A DNA stretch of 64,000 nt from Ampullaceana balthica (GCA_944989445.1 CALYLW010001000.1:124001-188000), one strand, 5' to 3'; positions 12,344-23,074 are shown, counted from the stretch's first letter. A program made the numbers and translations. The notes: generated from the sequence alone by a model not told the origin.

Positions 12344-12447
12344 AGTGCTTCTCAAATATTTTAGAATGGCAGACCGGCATGAAATTTTCCATTGCTCCAT
12401 AGACCGGTGCACTATTTTACTTGTAATGACAGGACAGCGACATGTAA
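12344..12447. repeat. Solo arm of the CAGTGCTTCTCAAA hAT MITE
   Basis: Starts CAGTGCTTCTCAAA and continues through ATGGCAGACC, CCATTG and GACCGGTGCACTATTTT. This matches, in inverted orientation, the right arm of the complete MITE at 15822-16007. No second end was found. Confidence 0.7.
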
Positions 12448-12861
12448 TTTATTTTATTTAGTTGTTTCATTTTATGTAGTCTTTCCGAAAAAATTGACAT
12501 ATTCTATAGGTTAATATTAATGGTGCAAATGAAAGATTTAAGTATTATAGTTACAAGTTAAGTAATACTCCTCAGTCTTGTTGTTTGACAATGATTATTG
12601 TAATTATATTTTATTTTTCAAAATTTAAACAAGATTTTTTAATACATTTTAACATTATTTCTGTAACTAATTGGTGGCTAAGAACAGTTCGCTAAGCAAG
12701 CCTTCATTATTCAAGGCCTAATTTAACATAGGCCTAAAGCTAAAGATAGCTAATGCGTTGTTGGCGTTAAATTTCGCCTATCTATTCTTTAAGAAAATAA
12801 TTTCATGCAACTAAATGAGAGTATAAGCCACACAAAATAACTAACAACACTTTAAATAGTA

Positions 12862-13780
12862 TCTTATCGTATTTTATCTGTTTACAGACGCTCCTTCTAT
12901 AGAGAAGATTATTGCCTCCTACGCTTATCTATGGTTTGTGTTTAGTCCTGCATTTTTATCAGAGATTTAAATGTTGATAAAGTGTTGGTTTTCCTGGATT
13001 CTTCAGGCAACCCATTCCACGCCCGAATTCCGGACGGGAAGAAGGAAAACTTGTATGTGTTTGTTCTTGCATACGGAATAAGAAAGATGTTTTTATCCTT
13101 ATGTCTATCTGAGGGTTGTATTAAGTTATCTTTGTGTTGTATTTCTAAATTAGAATTAATTGCTTTATGTATGATTACTACTTTGCTCTTGGTTCTTCTA
13201 TCCTCTAGTGTTTCAAGGTTTAATGATTTAACTAATGGTGTTATTCTTGTCAGTTTTGAATATTCTCCAGTAATGAATCTGGCAGCTCTTTTTTGACTTT
13301 TGTTCTAGTTTAACAATGTTTTCTTTGGTGGATGGGTCCCATACAGAAGATGCATATTCTAGTACAGGTCTCACCAAAGTGAGGTAGCATTTTAGTTTTA
13401 TATCTCTATTACATTTGTTAAAGTTTCTTTTTATAAAGCCTAAGGTTTTGTTTGATTTTTTAATAACTTCATTGACATGGGGATTCCATGATAGTTTCTC
13501 ATTCATTAGGACTCCTAAGTATTTTGCATCTTTAGTTTGGGTCAGTTCTTTTCCATGAATGTAATATTTTGAATTTATTTGTTTCTTTTTCTTTGTTACT
13601 CTTTACAGTTGACACTTTTCTGGGTGGAAAGACATACTCCAGTTAGTTTCCCATTTGATCAATTCATCTAAGTTCTAAGTCTTTTTGTAAAATTTTGCTA
13701 TCTTGTTCTGATTTAATTGTTCTATAGATTATACAATCATCAGCAAATAACCTAACTTTTGTACCTGTTGAGATACCTGT
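12862..13780 (-). pseudogene. CR1/Jockey-type LINE: RT C-terminus and 3' UTR
   Basis: On the minus strand the fragment begins near 13780 with an intact catalytic FADD box (about 13745-13756). An ORF at 13228-13506 follows (WNPHVNEVIKKSNKTLGF, LVRPVLEYASSVWDPS). The 3' region has AGGAAAACCAACACT, then CTTCTCTATAGAAGGAGCGT and AACAGATAAAATACGATAAG as the terminal tail. Frameshifts separate the ORF pieces. Unlike the copy at 2034-2840 the FADD Asp pair is preserved. The 5' end is truncated, as is usual for LINE insertions. Confidence 0.85.
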
Positions 13781-15136
13781 AGTAATACACAAACCCTAAT
13801 GCACTTAACAAATAATAATTTAATAAATAAGCAATCCTAGCCATTATTACGCAAAGTAAATCGTAGCCTTGTCGATTATAGGGCCTAAGCCTACCATGGC
13901 AAATTCATATGAAACACACAATCATAGTGAAAACTCATCATATAATATCGTAAACTACATTTTCTATTCGATTATATTTAAATAATTAACTAAATTTTCC
14001 CTTAAAATGCCTAGATTATAAAAAAAAACTTTTTAAACACATATAGTATATAGCTTTCCTAAATCTCAACCAGCTTTTCCAATGTTTACATTTTGACACT
14101 AGGTGGCGAAAAAGTTAAAATATTATTTTATTTTGAGAAGTTATAATAACTCTTTTTCTCCGGAATTATTTTCCTCATTCTGACGGAATTATCTATTCTG
14201 GTAATTTGTCGCGGGCTACCATGCTATCTTAAAATGTTAATAACCTTTTTATTATTTAACAGATGATATATTTGGTACTGAATTAAAGGAAAAAGAATGA
14301 AGTTTTCAGGCATCACAGACTCAAGACTTTATTTTAATAAAATAATATGATTTTGTTTTAGTGAAAATAAAAAAATTAATTAAAAAACACCATATTTGTT
14401 TTACAAAATCTCTTTCAAAGTCACAAAAATTTTATTTTTTTATCCAAAATGTAATAAAATGGTGTTTTATTTGAACTATATTCATATTTACAGCAAAATG
14501 AAAAATAATTTCACATTAAAAAAACAAACAAATAAACAAATAGAGCTCAATATCCATCGTCACCCATACAGGAAAATAATTGGAAAATTGAACTGTTTAC
14601 ATCTTGAAACTGGAAGCTATACTGTGTATTGCATCTAGAAATTATTTTAAATTCTATCTAAAATTGCATTTAATTTTAGCGAAAAAGTTTAGCAGCTTTC
14701 AAATTATACTCTATATTGTCTATATTATTATTTGTGGTAGAAATATTATCAGTTCATCAAGGCATTTGAGACAGGGGCGGGGCTTGTTTATCAACAGATG
14801 ACTTGTCAACTTCATTGTCAATTTCACTAAAACTACTAGTACATGTACATGTACTAGGCGTATGATTCATTGGAAATTTAAAATTACTATTTAAATCATC
14901 ATTAAAAAGAATACCTTTTTCTTGTTCATCATCGTAGTAATTAAAATAATATTAGATCGATAACCAGATGCCCTGGTTGAATATCCATGTTTGTAAACAA
15001 ATGTAAAAACGAAAATAAAAACAAGCCTTTCAAACGCTTCTTTTGCGGTAAAAATACATTCAAACAAAGAATTTCTGACTTTTTATTCAAAGGAAATCAT
15101 TCTAGATGACATTAAAACTAATTTTTGTTAAATAGC
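13781..15136. other. AT-rich DNA, no gene recognised
   Basis: Only short low-complexity ORFs. A segment around 14100-14245, reverse-complemented, shares TCCGGAGAAAAAGAG and TATGGTAGC-like words with 16995-17070. This may be the far arm of a large old inverted repeat, but the pairing is patchy. Confidence 0.4.
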
Positions 15137-15330
15137 TAAGGGGCCGTCCATAAATGACGTCACGCACCTAGGGGGGGAGGGGGGTCACACTTTTGTGACG
15201 ATGCGTGACGAGGGGGAAGAAGGGGGGTTGAAGAAATGTGACGTCACATCAAAAGGGTAACTTTAAATAAAACTTCCACTGAAATATTTGGTCGCTTACA
15301 ATTTATTTAATGACTTTTTTCTCTTTTAAA

Positions 15331-15440
15331 CCAGTGCTTCTCAATGTGCCGGTCGGTAGGCCATCAGACGCTGGTTGGCGTAAGCTATCAAGACACGAAA
15401 ATTAAATCTAATTATAATCCTTAAGTTTGAGAATCCACAA
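15331..15440. repeat. Short hAT-like MITE remnant
   Basis: Begins CAGTGCTTCTCAATG with a GCCGGTCGGTAGG block and ends near AAGTTTGAGAATCCAC, an imperfect complement of the start. No target-site duplication was recognised. Confidence 0.4.
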
Positions 15441-15528
15441 GATAACGTATGAAATTGTTCCACTGCGTCGTTTGATGTTGACATCAAAGCATTTGTGATG
15501 TAACCGCAGCTCCGTTTGGTTCTATAAT

Positions 15529-16442
15529 GGCAGGAGTCGAACTTTTTTTTACCGTTACCCCAAAATATACAAGTTTATGTGTGCGTTACCCCCCCCCCAC
15601 CCCCGACTCTAGGTCTTGCTCACATGACTCGGGGATTTGGGGGAGCGTCGTTAGCCCCCCCCCAAGAAAAAAAATATTACTGGTGAGTTTTACAAGCATG
15701 ACAAGTGTCTAAAAATGATCTGAATAGGATTATGTGTAGATATTTAAAGTCAAAACGAGTTTGATATAATTGTTTGATTGGTTTTTTGTCAAACGCCCCT
15801 GGCCATTCTAGTCTTCTAGATCAGTGCTTCTCAAAGTGGTGGTCTGCGGACCGGTGCCGGTCCGTGGGCCATCCGCTGCCGGTCCGCAGATGTTCTCAAA
15901 AAAAGGACAGAAAAAATTGTCAGTGCAGGGAAAATAGTGCACCGGTCCCTGGTACAATGGAATAAATTCCTGCAGGTCCGCCATGCTAAAAAGTTTGAGA
16001 AGCACTGTTCTCGATATAATGGTAAATGAGCCCATTTAAAATTAGTCAAGTATTCATTAACTTTATTGAATGCATCAATTCTTGACATTCTTAGCTCAGT
16101 TTTTAAGGCATTAATTTTAAATATCACAGAAAGGATATGTGATACAGACAAATCATGTGGATTAAGATTAGTGTCATTCGTGTCAATATAAATGAAAGTA
16201 TGGTAGATTTAGGTGTCTTCGTATAATACATAGGTTAGAAATCTACATAGTTGTCAAATTTTTTAAAAATGCATTTTCTGGAAGGAACCGGTTCCATAAT
16301 GGGCATATGTTCCAAGCGTTCACGTACACATGACGTATTTTAATATATCTAGTGGATGTTATATGTCAAAAATGAGTCTGCATTACCCACAAGAATTCTC
16401 TTTTTGACCCCAGATGAGGATAATAATGTCTGTTCGCCGACC
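15529..16442. mobile_element. Decayed copy of the 28075-30547 hAT family
   Basis: The left end (CAGGAGTCGAAC, then TTACCGTTACCCC) and the following ~180 bp match 28075-28320 block by block, including AAGTGTCTAAAAATGA. The segment around 16040-16090 (AAGTATTCATTAACTTTATT) matches 30035-30065, and the right end (CTGTTCGCCGAC) matches that of the larger element. The middle of the transposase is deleted. It is nested in 15140-16936 and itself hosts the MITE at 15822-16007. No duplication was recovered. Confidence 0.7.
15822..16007. mobile_element. 186-bp hAT MITE
   Basis: The ends are CAGTGCTTCTCAAAGTG and its complement CTTTGAGAAGCACTG-like sequence at the right. Flanks TTCTAGAT (15814-15821) and TTCTCGAT (16008-16015) are an 8-bp target duplication with one mismatch. 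The inner arms contain GACCGGTGCCGGTCCG. It is the innermost layer of a three-element nest. Confidence 0.85.
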
Positions 16443-17577
16443 TCTTTCTTACGGGTTGCCCGTCAGTCAATTGAGGGATTTTTAAAAAATACATGTTAAA
16501 AATGTTGTTTCTTTTTTTAAAATCTAAACAAAGACGTTAACCGTGATGATTAATAGTCACTGTTTAATTTTTATGCATTAAAATAAAATATAATCTAAGG
16601 ATGTTAACACAGTTCGTTTTCTGAAGGCCGGTTAACTATTTAAAAAAATGCTTCACACAGGTTAAGATATTACAATGTAGATCTTCGCTAAATAAATAAT
16701 AAATACTTAAATGACAATAAACGTGATTTGAAACATACTTATTTTCAAATAGAAAATAAAGTTGGAGTTTTTTTGTTTGTTTTTTTAGTGTTTTTTTGTG
16801 TGTTTTTTTTTGTTGTCAAAGATTTGTGACGTATTTTTAGAGGGGGGGTCTAAGTTTTTGTGACGACGCGTGACGAGAGGGGGGGAGGGGGTAAAAAATC
16901 AGTAAAAATCGCGTGACGTCATTTATGGACGGCCCCTAAGGACAGAAACGAAACAATTCAGTTTTAATAATTCGCGCTCGTATCGTCGATACGTCAAAAA
17001 GGTCATTTTAAAATCAACTATGGTAGCGTTGATCCGGAGAAAAAGAGATAATATTCTACCGATTTATTTGTAATATGAGGAACATCTATGCAATTTTCTT
17101 GTAGTTTTAATAAAAGCGTTATATATATATACACGCAGTTTTTATATGTATAAAGTAACAATAATGTTTATTTTGTAGCTGAATTTCTAAGTCCTAGGCC
17201 TATGCTTTTTTTTTATATTATAAAATTTCTCATTTGGGTACGTACAAGTACAATCTGATTCAACCAAAATATTTTATTTTTCCTTAATTTTTTTTCGAAG
17301 TTATTATTCGCACGGTTTTGGCAGTGAGAATAACGCCAAGCATTATCCGCAAGGCTCATCTATTGGCTGCTTATGTTGCAAAAAAAACGCGCCAGTGTAG
17401 ACAAAATAATAGCCGATAATAACAGTCGACTTAGGCTAAAATGTGTAATTTCTATGCTAATACTAATTAGAATTTCATGATTACTGAATTTTTAAAGTAG
17501 CACTGTCGTAAAACCTGATTGGTTTACATTTAATGATAATTTGTTGTAATTATAAAATTTCAAGTGTTTTAATCATC

Positions 17578-17650
17578 TTCTCCAGGCGAGTGGTTAGTTT
17601 AAGTTTAGTTGTATTAATGGTTTGAGGTTCGAATCCAGGAAGGTCGTGAA
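17578..17650 (+). repeat. tRNA-like segment within TIR element T
   Basis: GAGTGGTTAG resembles box A and GGTTCGAATCC matches box B, about 45 bases apart. The homologous place in copy 2 (25978-26050) keeps GAGTGGTTAG but has a damaged box B (GCTCGAAGCCC). The cloverleaf is not intact. It is probably a tRNA or SINE head captured by the element before it was copied. Confidence 0.5.
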
Positions 17651-17937
17651 TTTTTTATTTTTGTAACAACCACAAATGAGGGTGCTCGCAAACACTCAAG
17701 CAGGCTTGAGAATCATTTTATTATTTTCCCCATGACTATCTATTCTGTTAGTCACTGCTACAGACTCTCACTTTTAAATTTTTATGCTACACCATTATAC
17801 TGTATTACGCTTTTGCATGCTTTAAATTAACTTTAATGGATTTATGTTAAGCACAGGTACTATGCTTGTTTGGGGAAGAATAATAATTAGTTTACTATGA
17901 ATTAGTGCAGAGTTTTGTCCAATTATAATAGCAAAAC

Positions 17938-18650
17938 TAGATACAACCCGCAGACTTACTTATAGATAGTGCAAAGAAAAGGGGGTGGGGGAGAATGGAT
18001 ACAAACAGTAGCACGAACAATTGGGAACAACGCGAGTGAACGTTGGGGGGACTGCCGAAGCAATTTTGGACATCGCAACAATTTCTGCCTCGCCACCATA
18101 TACTCCTGAAGTATGCATGTACTGAGTGTGTGACTACGTCACTGAGAACAACGGACTCGTCGAAGTTTTCCCAAAGTTGAGAAACAAATATTACAGCCAA
18201 ATTGGAGAGCAATAACTTCGTCTATGATCTTTTCCCAGAAATAAGTGACCGATAGAAACAGACAGTTACCTGATGAAGGAATGGGTATAAAATTGAACTA
18301 AACCTTTTTTCCGTGAAATACATGCGAAGCGGTGTTTATGTTCGCTAAGAAAGGGGGAAAGAACGGGCATAAACATTTTTTTTTAATTTAAAAAAAATGT
18401 TTCCGCTGGGGCTTGAACCTAAGACCTTCCGCATGTCAGGCGGATGTAATAACCAATACACTACGAAATACAAGTACTCTGTGAAGGAACAACGAAAGTG
18501 AATGCAAAAAAGCATTGCTGGTCTCAAGACTTGCCCCACCCCTCCACTACCTTCGCTTGCCAACCGTTAACTGTGATTAGTTGACCTCAGCGAGGGTCAT
18601 TTCTCATGCTCATTTGTACATACTTGTTTTGGTGAATTATATATATATAT
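17938..18650. repeat. tRNA-Val-bearing repeat, unit 1 of 3
   Basis: Begins CTAGATACAACCCGCAGACT and ends in a TATATATATATA run after GGTGAATTA. It shares with units 2 and 3 a GCAAAG..GGGG block, ACGCGAGTGAA, GCGAAGCGGTGTTTATGTT, an inverted tRNA-Val-like stretch (18398-18470) and the CCTCCACTACCTTCGCTT block. Units 1, 2 and 3 are arranged head to tail. The superfamily is not assigned. Confidence 0.65.
18398..18470 (-). repeat. tRNA-Val-like sequence, not a functional tRNA
   Basis: The minus strand reads GTAGTGTATTGGTTATTACA (D arm with box A), then an anticodon stem CCGC/GCGG enclosing CTGACAT (anticodon GAC), AGGTTCAAGCCCC (box B) and GCGGAAACA at the 3' end. This follows animal tRNA-Val closely. 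The acceptor 5' strand and one T-stem pair are mismatched, so it is a repeat-embedded relic. Confidence 0.65.
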
Positions 18651-19002
18651 ACTAGACGCCCCGCGGCGTAGCATATGCCGCATAGCATACGCCACAGACT
18701 TGCTCATGGAGAGTGCAAAGAAAGTGGAGAAAGAACGGACACAAACTACAGCACGAAGAAATCAAAACAACGCGAGTGAAAGTCGGTTGGGGGGGGGGCT
18801 GCCAACTTGTTGGTTTCGAGACATTTGTAGGCGAAATTCGGTACACCCCTAACTTCTATGAAGTCAGCTATAAAACAAATAATCAGTTTAAAATTGGAGT
18901 TACATAATCGATAATTGGTTTTCACAAAAAAAACACGCAATTAACAACCCTAAATATGACTAACCCTTGCTAGGGTCGGCCAATCACAGATTATGTTTAA
19001 GG

Positions 19003-21319
19003 CAGGGGTTCCTAACCAGTGGTGCATATCGAAAATTGACGGAAAAACTTTCGCAAAATGAACGGTTCGCTCTACGTGTTGCTCGGAATTTCGTGTTTTA
19101 CGTCACAGTTTTCTAAAGATAATTTAATTTTGTCATCAAATACGTCAGATATCCTACCGGTAACCCTCTAACTGTTTTGAGCGGATGTAAACTTTGGGAT
19201 TTTTTCCCCTTCACTTTTATTGCTCTGTACGCTGCAAAGGTGTTTAAAACGTTAATTGTAAGCCATTATTCGCCATTGAACCTAAAATCTTGAGTTGAGC
19301 ATCCAATTCTGGTCATTAAAAACATCAACTTCGTCAGTTAAAAATTTGCCTGTGACTGGTACGACTTTCCGATTGTCATCACCCCCTCAAAATCGTTAAT
19401 AAATAATTTATAATAAAAAAGAGAGAGAGATGGAACACAAAAGCCTCAGTGCTTCCACTGTGGAAAAATCCTGTGCAATGACAACATGAAGCCTGTTAGA
19501 CTACGAGGGCACTTGGAGAAAGTCCATCGATCCATTTCCAAGGACAGTGTTGAGGTCTTCAAGCAGAAGAGAGCTCGCTTCTTGACCTCAGGTACCTTGC
19601 CGAACCTTGAATTTTCTTTGTCACAGAAATCTGCACTGGAGGCATCATTCAAGGTTGCATATCTTATTGCAAAGAACAAGAAGTCCCACACCATTGGAGA
19701 CCTTTGGTGAAGTCTTGTGCTCTGGAGATGGTGGAACTGACGTGTGGTCACCAGCAGAGGAAGCAGGTTGAGAAAGTTCCTTTGTCCAATGACACTATTC
19801 ATTCCAGGATTAGTGACATGGCTGCAGACATTCTGGATCAAGTCTTGTGCGAGATGAGAAGCAGTCCTTGTCCATTTAGCATGAAGCTGGATGAATCCAT
19901 TGATGTAGCACAATGCAGTAAGCTTCTTGTATTTGTGAGATATGTTCTCAGTGGATTGCTGAAGGAAGAATTTCTCTTTTGTAAGCCACTCTAGCTACTA
20001 CCAAAGCTGCTGATGCAGCTAGTCAGGGCATTCTTCATTGAAAACCAGTTTGACTGGACTTCAAGAATTTCTTCAATTTGCACAGGTAGTGCTCCCTCCA
20101 TGCTCGGTAATAAGTCAGGATTTTCAGCACTGGTAAAGAAAGAAGTTCCAGATATTGTCACTACACACTGTATTCTTCATTGACAGACACTGGCATGCAA
20201 AACTCTACCTCCAACCTTGAAGTCAGTTCTTTCTACTGCAGTCCAAGTTGTAAATTTTATCCGCTCACATGCCTTGAACCACTGTCTCTTCAAGTTGTTC
20301 TGTCAGGAGGTGAGCTCTGAGAATGAAGTTTTGCTCTACCACACTGAGGTTCGCTGGTTGTCCAGGGGACGGATACTTTCTCGGATAGTAGAACTGAGAG
20401 TGGAGCTTGCCATATTCTTGCAAGAAAAAGAGAGTGACCTTGCTGACAAGTTTGGCTTTCAAAATTTCATTCATTACTTGGCATACCTGGCGAACATCTT
20501 CACCATCTTGAATGAGTTGAACACATCTCTCCAAGGACCTTCTATGACTGTAATGGATGCTTCTGAGAGATTGCAAGCCTTTCTTAACAAAGTGCCACTA
20601 TTCCAACGACGACTAGAAAAGTCCAACTTGGCCAACTTTCCACTCTTGGATGAAGTTGTAATATCTGGTGCAGGAGGACGCACTGAGGGATCACTGCCTG
20701 ACAACATCAAAGGGGAAATTTCAGAGCACCTTTCAACATTGCAAAGGTCCTTTGATGGGTATTTCTGTCAAGACATTGCTAGGAAAGATCTTTGGATTCG
20801 CAATCCTTTTATCTGTGAGTACTGTGACTTGGACAACATTGATGACAGTGACTTTGCTAAAGATGACCTGATTGATTTGAGAACCAGAGAAGTACTGAGG
20901 AATGCCTTCAGTTGCAATACCTTGATTGAATTTTGGTGCGCCCAGCTAGATTCCTACCCACAACTAGCCAAAAGGGCAGTACTGACTCTCCTTCCATTTG
21001 TCACAACCTATCTCTGTGAAGCAGGATTCTCCACACTTTTGACGATTAAAACCAAGGAAAGGAACAAGTTGAATGCAGAGGATGACATGAGAGTTGCTTT
21101 GTCCAAAACAGTCACCAGATTTAAATTGCTGATTGATCATAAGAAGCAGCATATCTCTCACTAAATTCCCTGTTGCCTGTGGTCAAAACTGTTGTGTTCC
21201 TAAAATTTCTAAAATAAACTTAGTTTATTATGCATTTTCTGCAAGTTTCACGAGGGGGTGCATGAACTTTTTTGGGCATCTGAAGGGGTGCATGGACCCC
21301 AAAAAGTTAGGAACCACAG
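19003..21319 (+). mobile_element. 2,317-bp hAT (ZBED5-like) transposon with exact 8-bp duplication
   Basis: The termini are CAGGGGTTCCTAAC and GTTAGGAACCACAG (one internal mismatch). GTTTAAGG flanks it on both sides (18995-19002 and 21320-21327), the 8-bp duplication expected of hAT transposases. It carries a nearly full-length transposase relic on the plus strand (19443-21164). The exact duplication and low number of disablements suggest a relatively young insertion into repeat unit 2. Confidence 0.95.
19443..21164 (+). pseudogene. hAT transposase of the ZBED5/SCAND3-like clade, disabled
   Basis: In order: a BED-type zinc finger (CFHC near 19451, HLEKVH near 19510), a region ending KKSHTIG, the DESIDVAQ segment (first catalytic Asp region; near 19889), LLYHTEVRWLSRGR (near 20331), a ~250-residue insertion domain, and the C-terminal hAT dimerisation region (YLCEAGFSTLLTIKTKERN, near 21009). 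Breaks seen: a frameshift near 19700, a stop near 19992 and a TGA at 20181-20183 where related fragments have Arg, consistent with CpG decay. From 20184 to the stop at 21164 the frame is open for over 300 codons. It acted by cut-and-paste on the TIRs at 19003 and 21319. Confidence 0.9.
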
Positions 21320-21551
21320 GTTTAAGGGATGGTAGTATTAAATAGGAGGCGGGTGACAACAACCTCAGTGTGCAGGTCTTCACTTTTACTCGCTATTTTT
21401 TATTTACTGGTGCTGCTTTTTGTGTCTGTACTCTCACCCCCCAAACATTCTTTGCACTGTCTATGATGAGCAAATCTGCGGCGTATGCTTTGCAATAAAG
21501 GGGTAAAAGAACGGGCACAAACAGACATTTTTAAAAGTTTTAAAAAAACAA

Positions 21552-21624
21552 TGTTATCGCTGGGGCTTGAACCCAGGACCTTGCCCGCATGAGGCGGACA
21601 TGATAACCAGTACACTACGAATCT
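21552..21624 (-). repeat. tRNA-Val-like sequence in repeat unit 2
   Basis: The minus strand has GTAGTGTACTGGTTATCATG, CCGCCTCATGCGGG, a well-paired T arm (CTGGG TTCAAGC CCCAG) and GCGATAACA at the 3' end. Homologous to 18398-18470, with a better T stem but a disturbed anticodon arm. Not expected to be a working tRNA. Confidence 0.6.
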
Positions 21625-21708
21625 CACGATTTCTGTGAAGGAACAATGCAAGTGAAACGCAAGGACCATTGTTGGTCACCCCTCCACTACCTTCGCTTTC
21701 CAACTGAT

Positions 21709-22390
21709 CTAGATGCCCCGCCGCGTAGCATACGCCGCAGACTTGCTCATAGATAGTGCAAGAAAAAAAGGGGAGGGGGAGAACGGACACAAACAATAGC
21801 ACGAACAAATGGGAACAACGCGAGTTGGGGGACCACCGAAGCATTTTTGGTAAGTATTTCGGACATCGCCACAATATATAAACAAATATTACAGCCATGA
21901 AGCCAAGTTGGAGAGCAACAACTTCGTCCATGAACAAAATATGCGACCAATAGAAACAGATAGGTACTTGGTGAAGAAATTGATATAACATTGAACTAAG
22001 CTTTTTTCCGTGACATGCGAAGCGGTGTTTATGTTTGCTAAGATAGTAAGAAATGGGGGAAAAGAACAGGCATTAGCATTTTTAAAAATTAAAAAAACAT
22101 ATGTTGCCGCTTGGGCTTGAACCTAAGACCTTCAGCATGTCAGGCGGATGTAATACTGTAACCAATACACTACGAAATACATACACACTGTGCAGGAACA
22201 TCCAGGAACATCGAAAGTGAATGTAAAAAACATTGCTGGTATCAAGACATGCCCCACCCTACCACTACCTTCGCTTGCCAAATGTTAACTGTTTAGTTGA
22301 CCCCAGCGAGGGTCATTCGTCATGCTCGGTTGCACATACTTTCAGCTTGCCTCGCATGGTCCCACCATGAAGAGAATTATATATATAATT
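21709..22390. repeat. tRNA-Val-bearing repeat, unit 3 of 3
   Basis: Starts CTAGATGCCCCGCCGCGTAG, keeps the GACTTGCTCATAGATAGTGC block of the other units, and ends AATTATATATATAAT. A tRNA-like stretch lies at 22102-22179. A SINE follows immediately at 22391, inserted at or beside the TA-rich end. Confidence 0.65.
22102..22179 (-). repeat. tRNA-Val-like sequence in repeat unit 3
   Basis: Same order of boxes as 18398-18470, with GGTTCAAGCCC as box B, CCGCCTGACATGCTG around the anticodon and a 5-base insertion (ACAGT on the minus strand) in the D region. A relic. Confidence 0.55.
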
Positions 22391-22686
22391 GGGGACGCGG
22401 TGGTCGAGTGGCAGCGCACTGGACTGTCATACCGAAGTTCACGGGTTCGAATCCGTGTGAAGGCAAGGGTTTGTTCCCGGGGCCTAGGGCGTCCCTGAGT
22501 CACCCCGCTCCGAATGGGTACCTAACACTACATGTAGTTAGGCGGCTGGGTAATGCGTGGAACCCACAAAGCCGTGGCCTGTGAATGCTGCATCACTTGC
22601 CAACAGATCATTTGTCATGGTCTGTGGACGCCACTATCTTCTGCATAGAAGGAGCGTCTGTATAGATAAGATAAAAAGATAAGATA
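22391..22686 (+). mobile_element. tRNA-derived SINE, best-preserved GATAA-tailed copy
   Basis: The head starts GGGGACGCGGTGGTCGAGTG, with GTGGTCGAGTGG as box A and GGGTTCGAATCC as box B at about 22443-22454; it resembles a tRNA with a long variable arm (Leu/Ser class). The core contains GGGTACCTAACACTACATG and TTAGGCGGCTGGGTAATGCG. The 3' end is CTTCTGCATAGAAGGAGCGT, TATAGATAAGATAAAAAGAT and AAGATA. Both promoter boxes are intact. Confidence 0.9.
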
Positions 22687-22812
22687 TTCTTTTCATGAGG
22701 AATGAAAGTTAATAAAGTTAAAAATACCCTATAATATGTAGAATAAATATAGAAAGTTGAGTGCACTGGAACAGTTAATAATAGTTTAATAACAGCTAAA
22801 TCTATTGTATAA

Positions 22813-22868
22813 GCGTAGGACGCAATAATCTTCTGTATAGAAGGAGCATCGGTAACAGATAAGATAAA
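22813..22868 (+). mobile_element. 56-bp LINE/SINE 3'-tail insertion
   Basis: AAGCGTAGGACGCAATAATC and CTTCTGTATAGAAGGAGCAT then AACAGATAAGATAA equal the last ~55 bases of the local LINE. The matching place in element T copy 2 (about 27283) lacks it and reads straight through, giving an empty site. It is an extreme 5' truncation, as produced by target-primed reverse transcription. Confidence 0.75.
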
Positions 22869-23074
22869 TAATTAATGATTAATCAATTTAATCACTTAAC
22901 GGTATGCAGAACTGCTCAGTTAGTTTCCTGCTAAAATTGATAAAATTATAAGATTCCTGTTACTCGAAAGACGGTTAAAATGGCAATTCAATTATTTTTA
23001 TACCCTCCAAACCAATAGATCAATAGATGTCAATAAGCAATGTTACATGAATAAGCCATAAGCAGTATCAGTAA

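Larger units (their letters stand above)
15140..16936. mobile_element. GGGGCCGTCC TIR element with TAA target duplication
   Basis: The left end GGGGCCGTCCATAAATGACG and right end CGTCATTTATGGACGGCCCC are exact inverted complements. TAA flanks both sides (15137-15139 and 16937-16939). Subterminal arms are G-rich and contain GTCACAC and GTGACGA words. At least two further elements are nested inside (15529-16442 and 15822-16007). Related copies with 3-bp duplications lie at 48960-51158, 52361-52634 and 53130-53381. No transposase was recognised, so the superfamily is open; a 3-bp duplication would suit Harbinger- or Zator-like enzymes. Confidence 0.85.
18651..21708. repeat. tRNA-Val-bearing repeat, unit 2 of 3, interrupted by a hAT
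   Basis: Begins ACTAGACGCCCCGCGGCGTA directly after the TA run of unit 1. It is split at 18995-21327 by the 2.3-kb hAT and its target duplication, then resumes with a tRNA-like stretch (21552-21624) and CCTCCACTACCTTCGCTT. Its terminal TA run is missing; unit 3 starts directly after. Confidence 0.6.

Noticed and set aside
11850..12461. 203-codon plus-strand ORF, one of the longest in the window
   Set aside because: Its 3' end runs into a hAT repeat arm, it has no domain, and its composition is that of translated AT-rich DNA.
14100..17070. Large inverted repeat around TCCGGAGAAAAAGAG
   Set aside because: Only patchy matches at 14100-14245 and 16995-17070; the ends cannot be defined and no duplication was found.
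18398..18470. A functional tRNA-Val gene
   Set aside because: The acceptor stem and T stem are mismatched and the sequence sits in a multicopy repeat.
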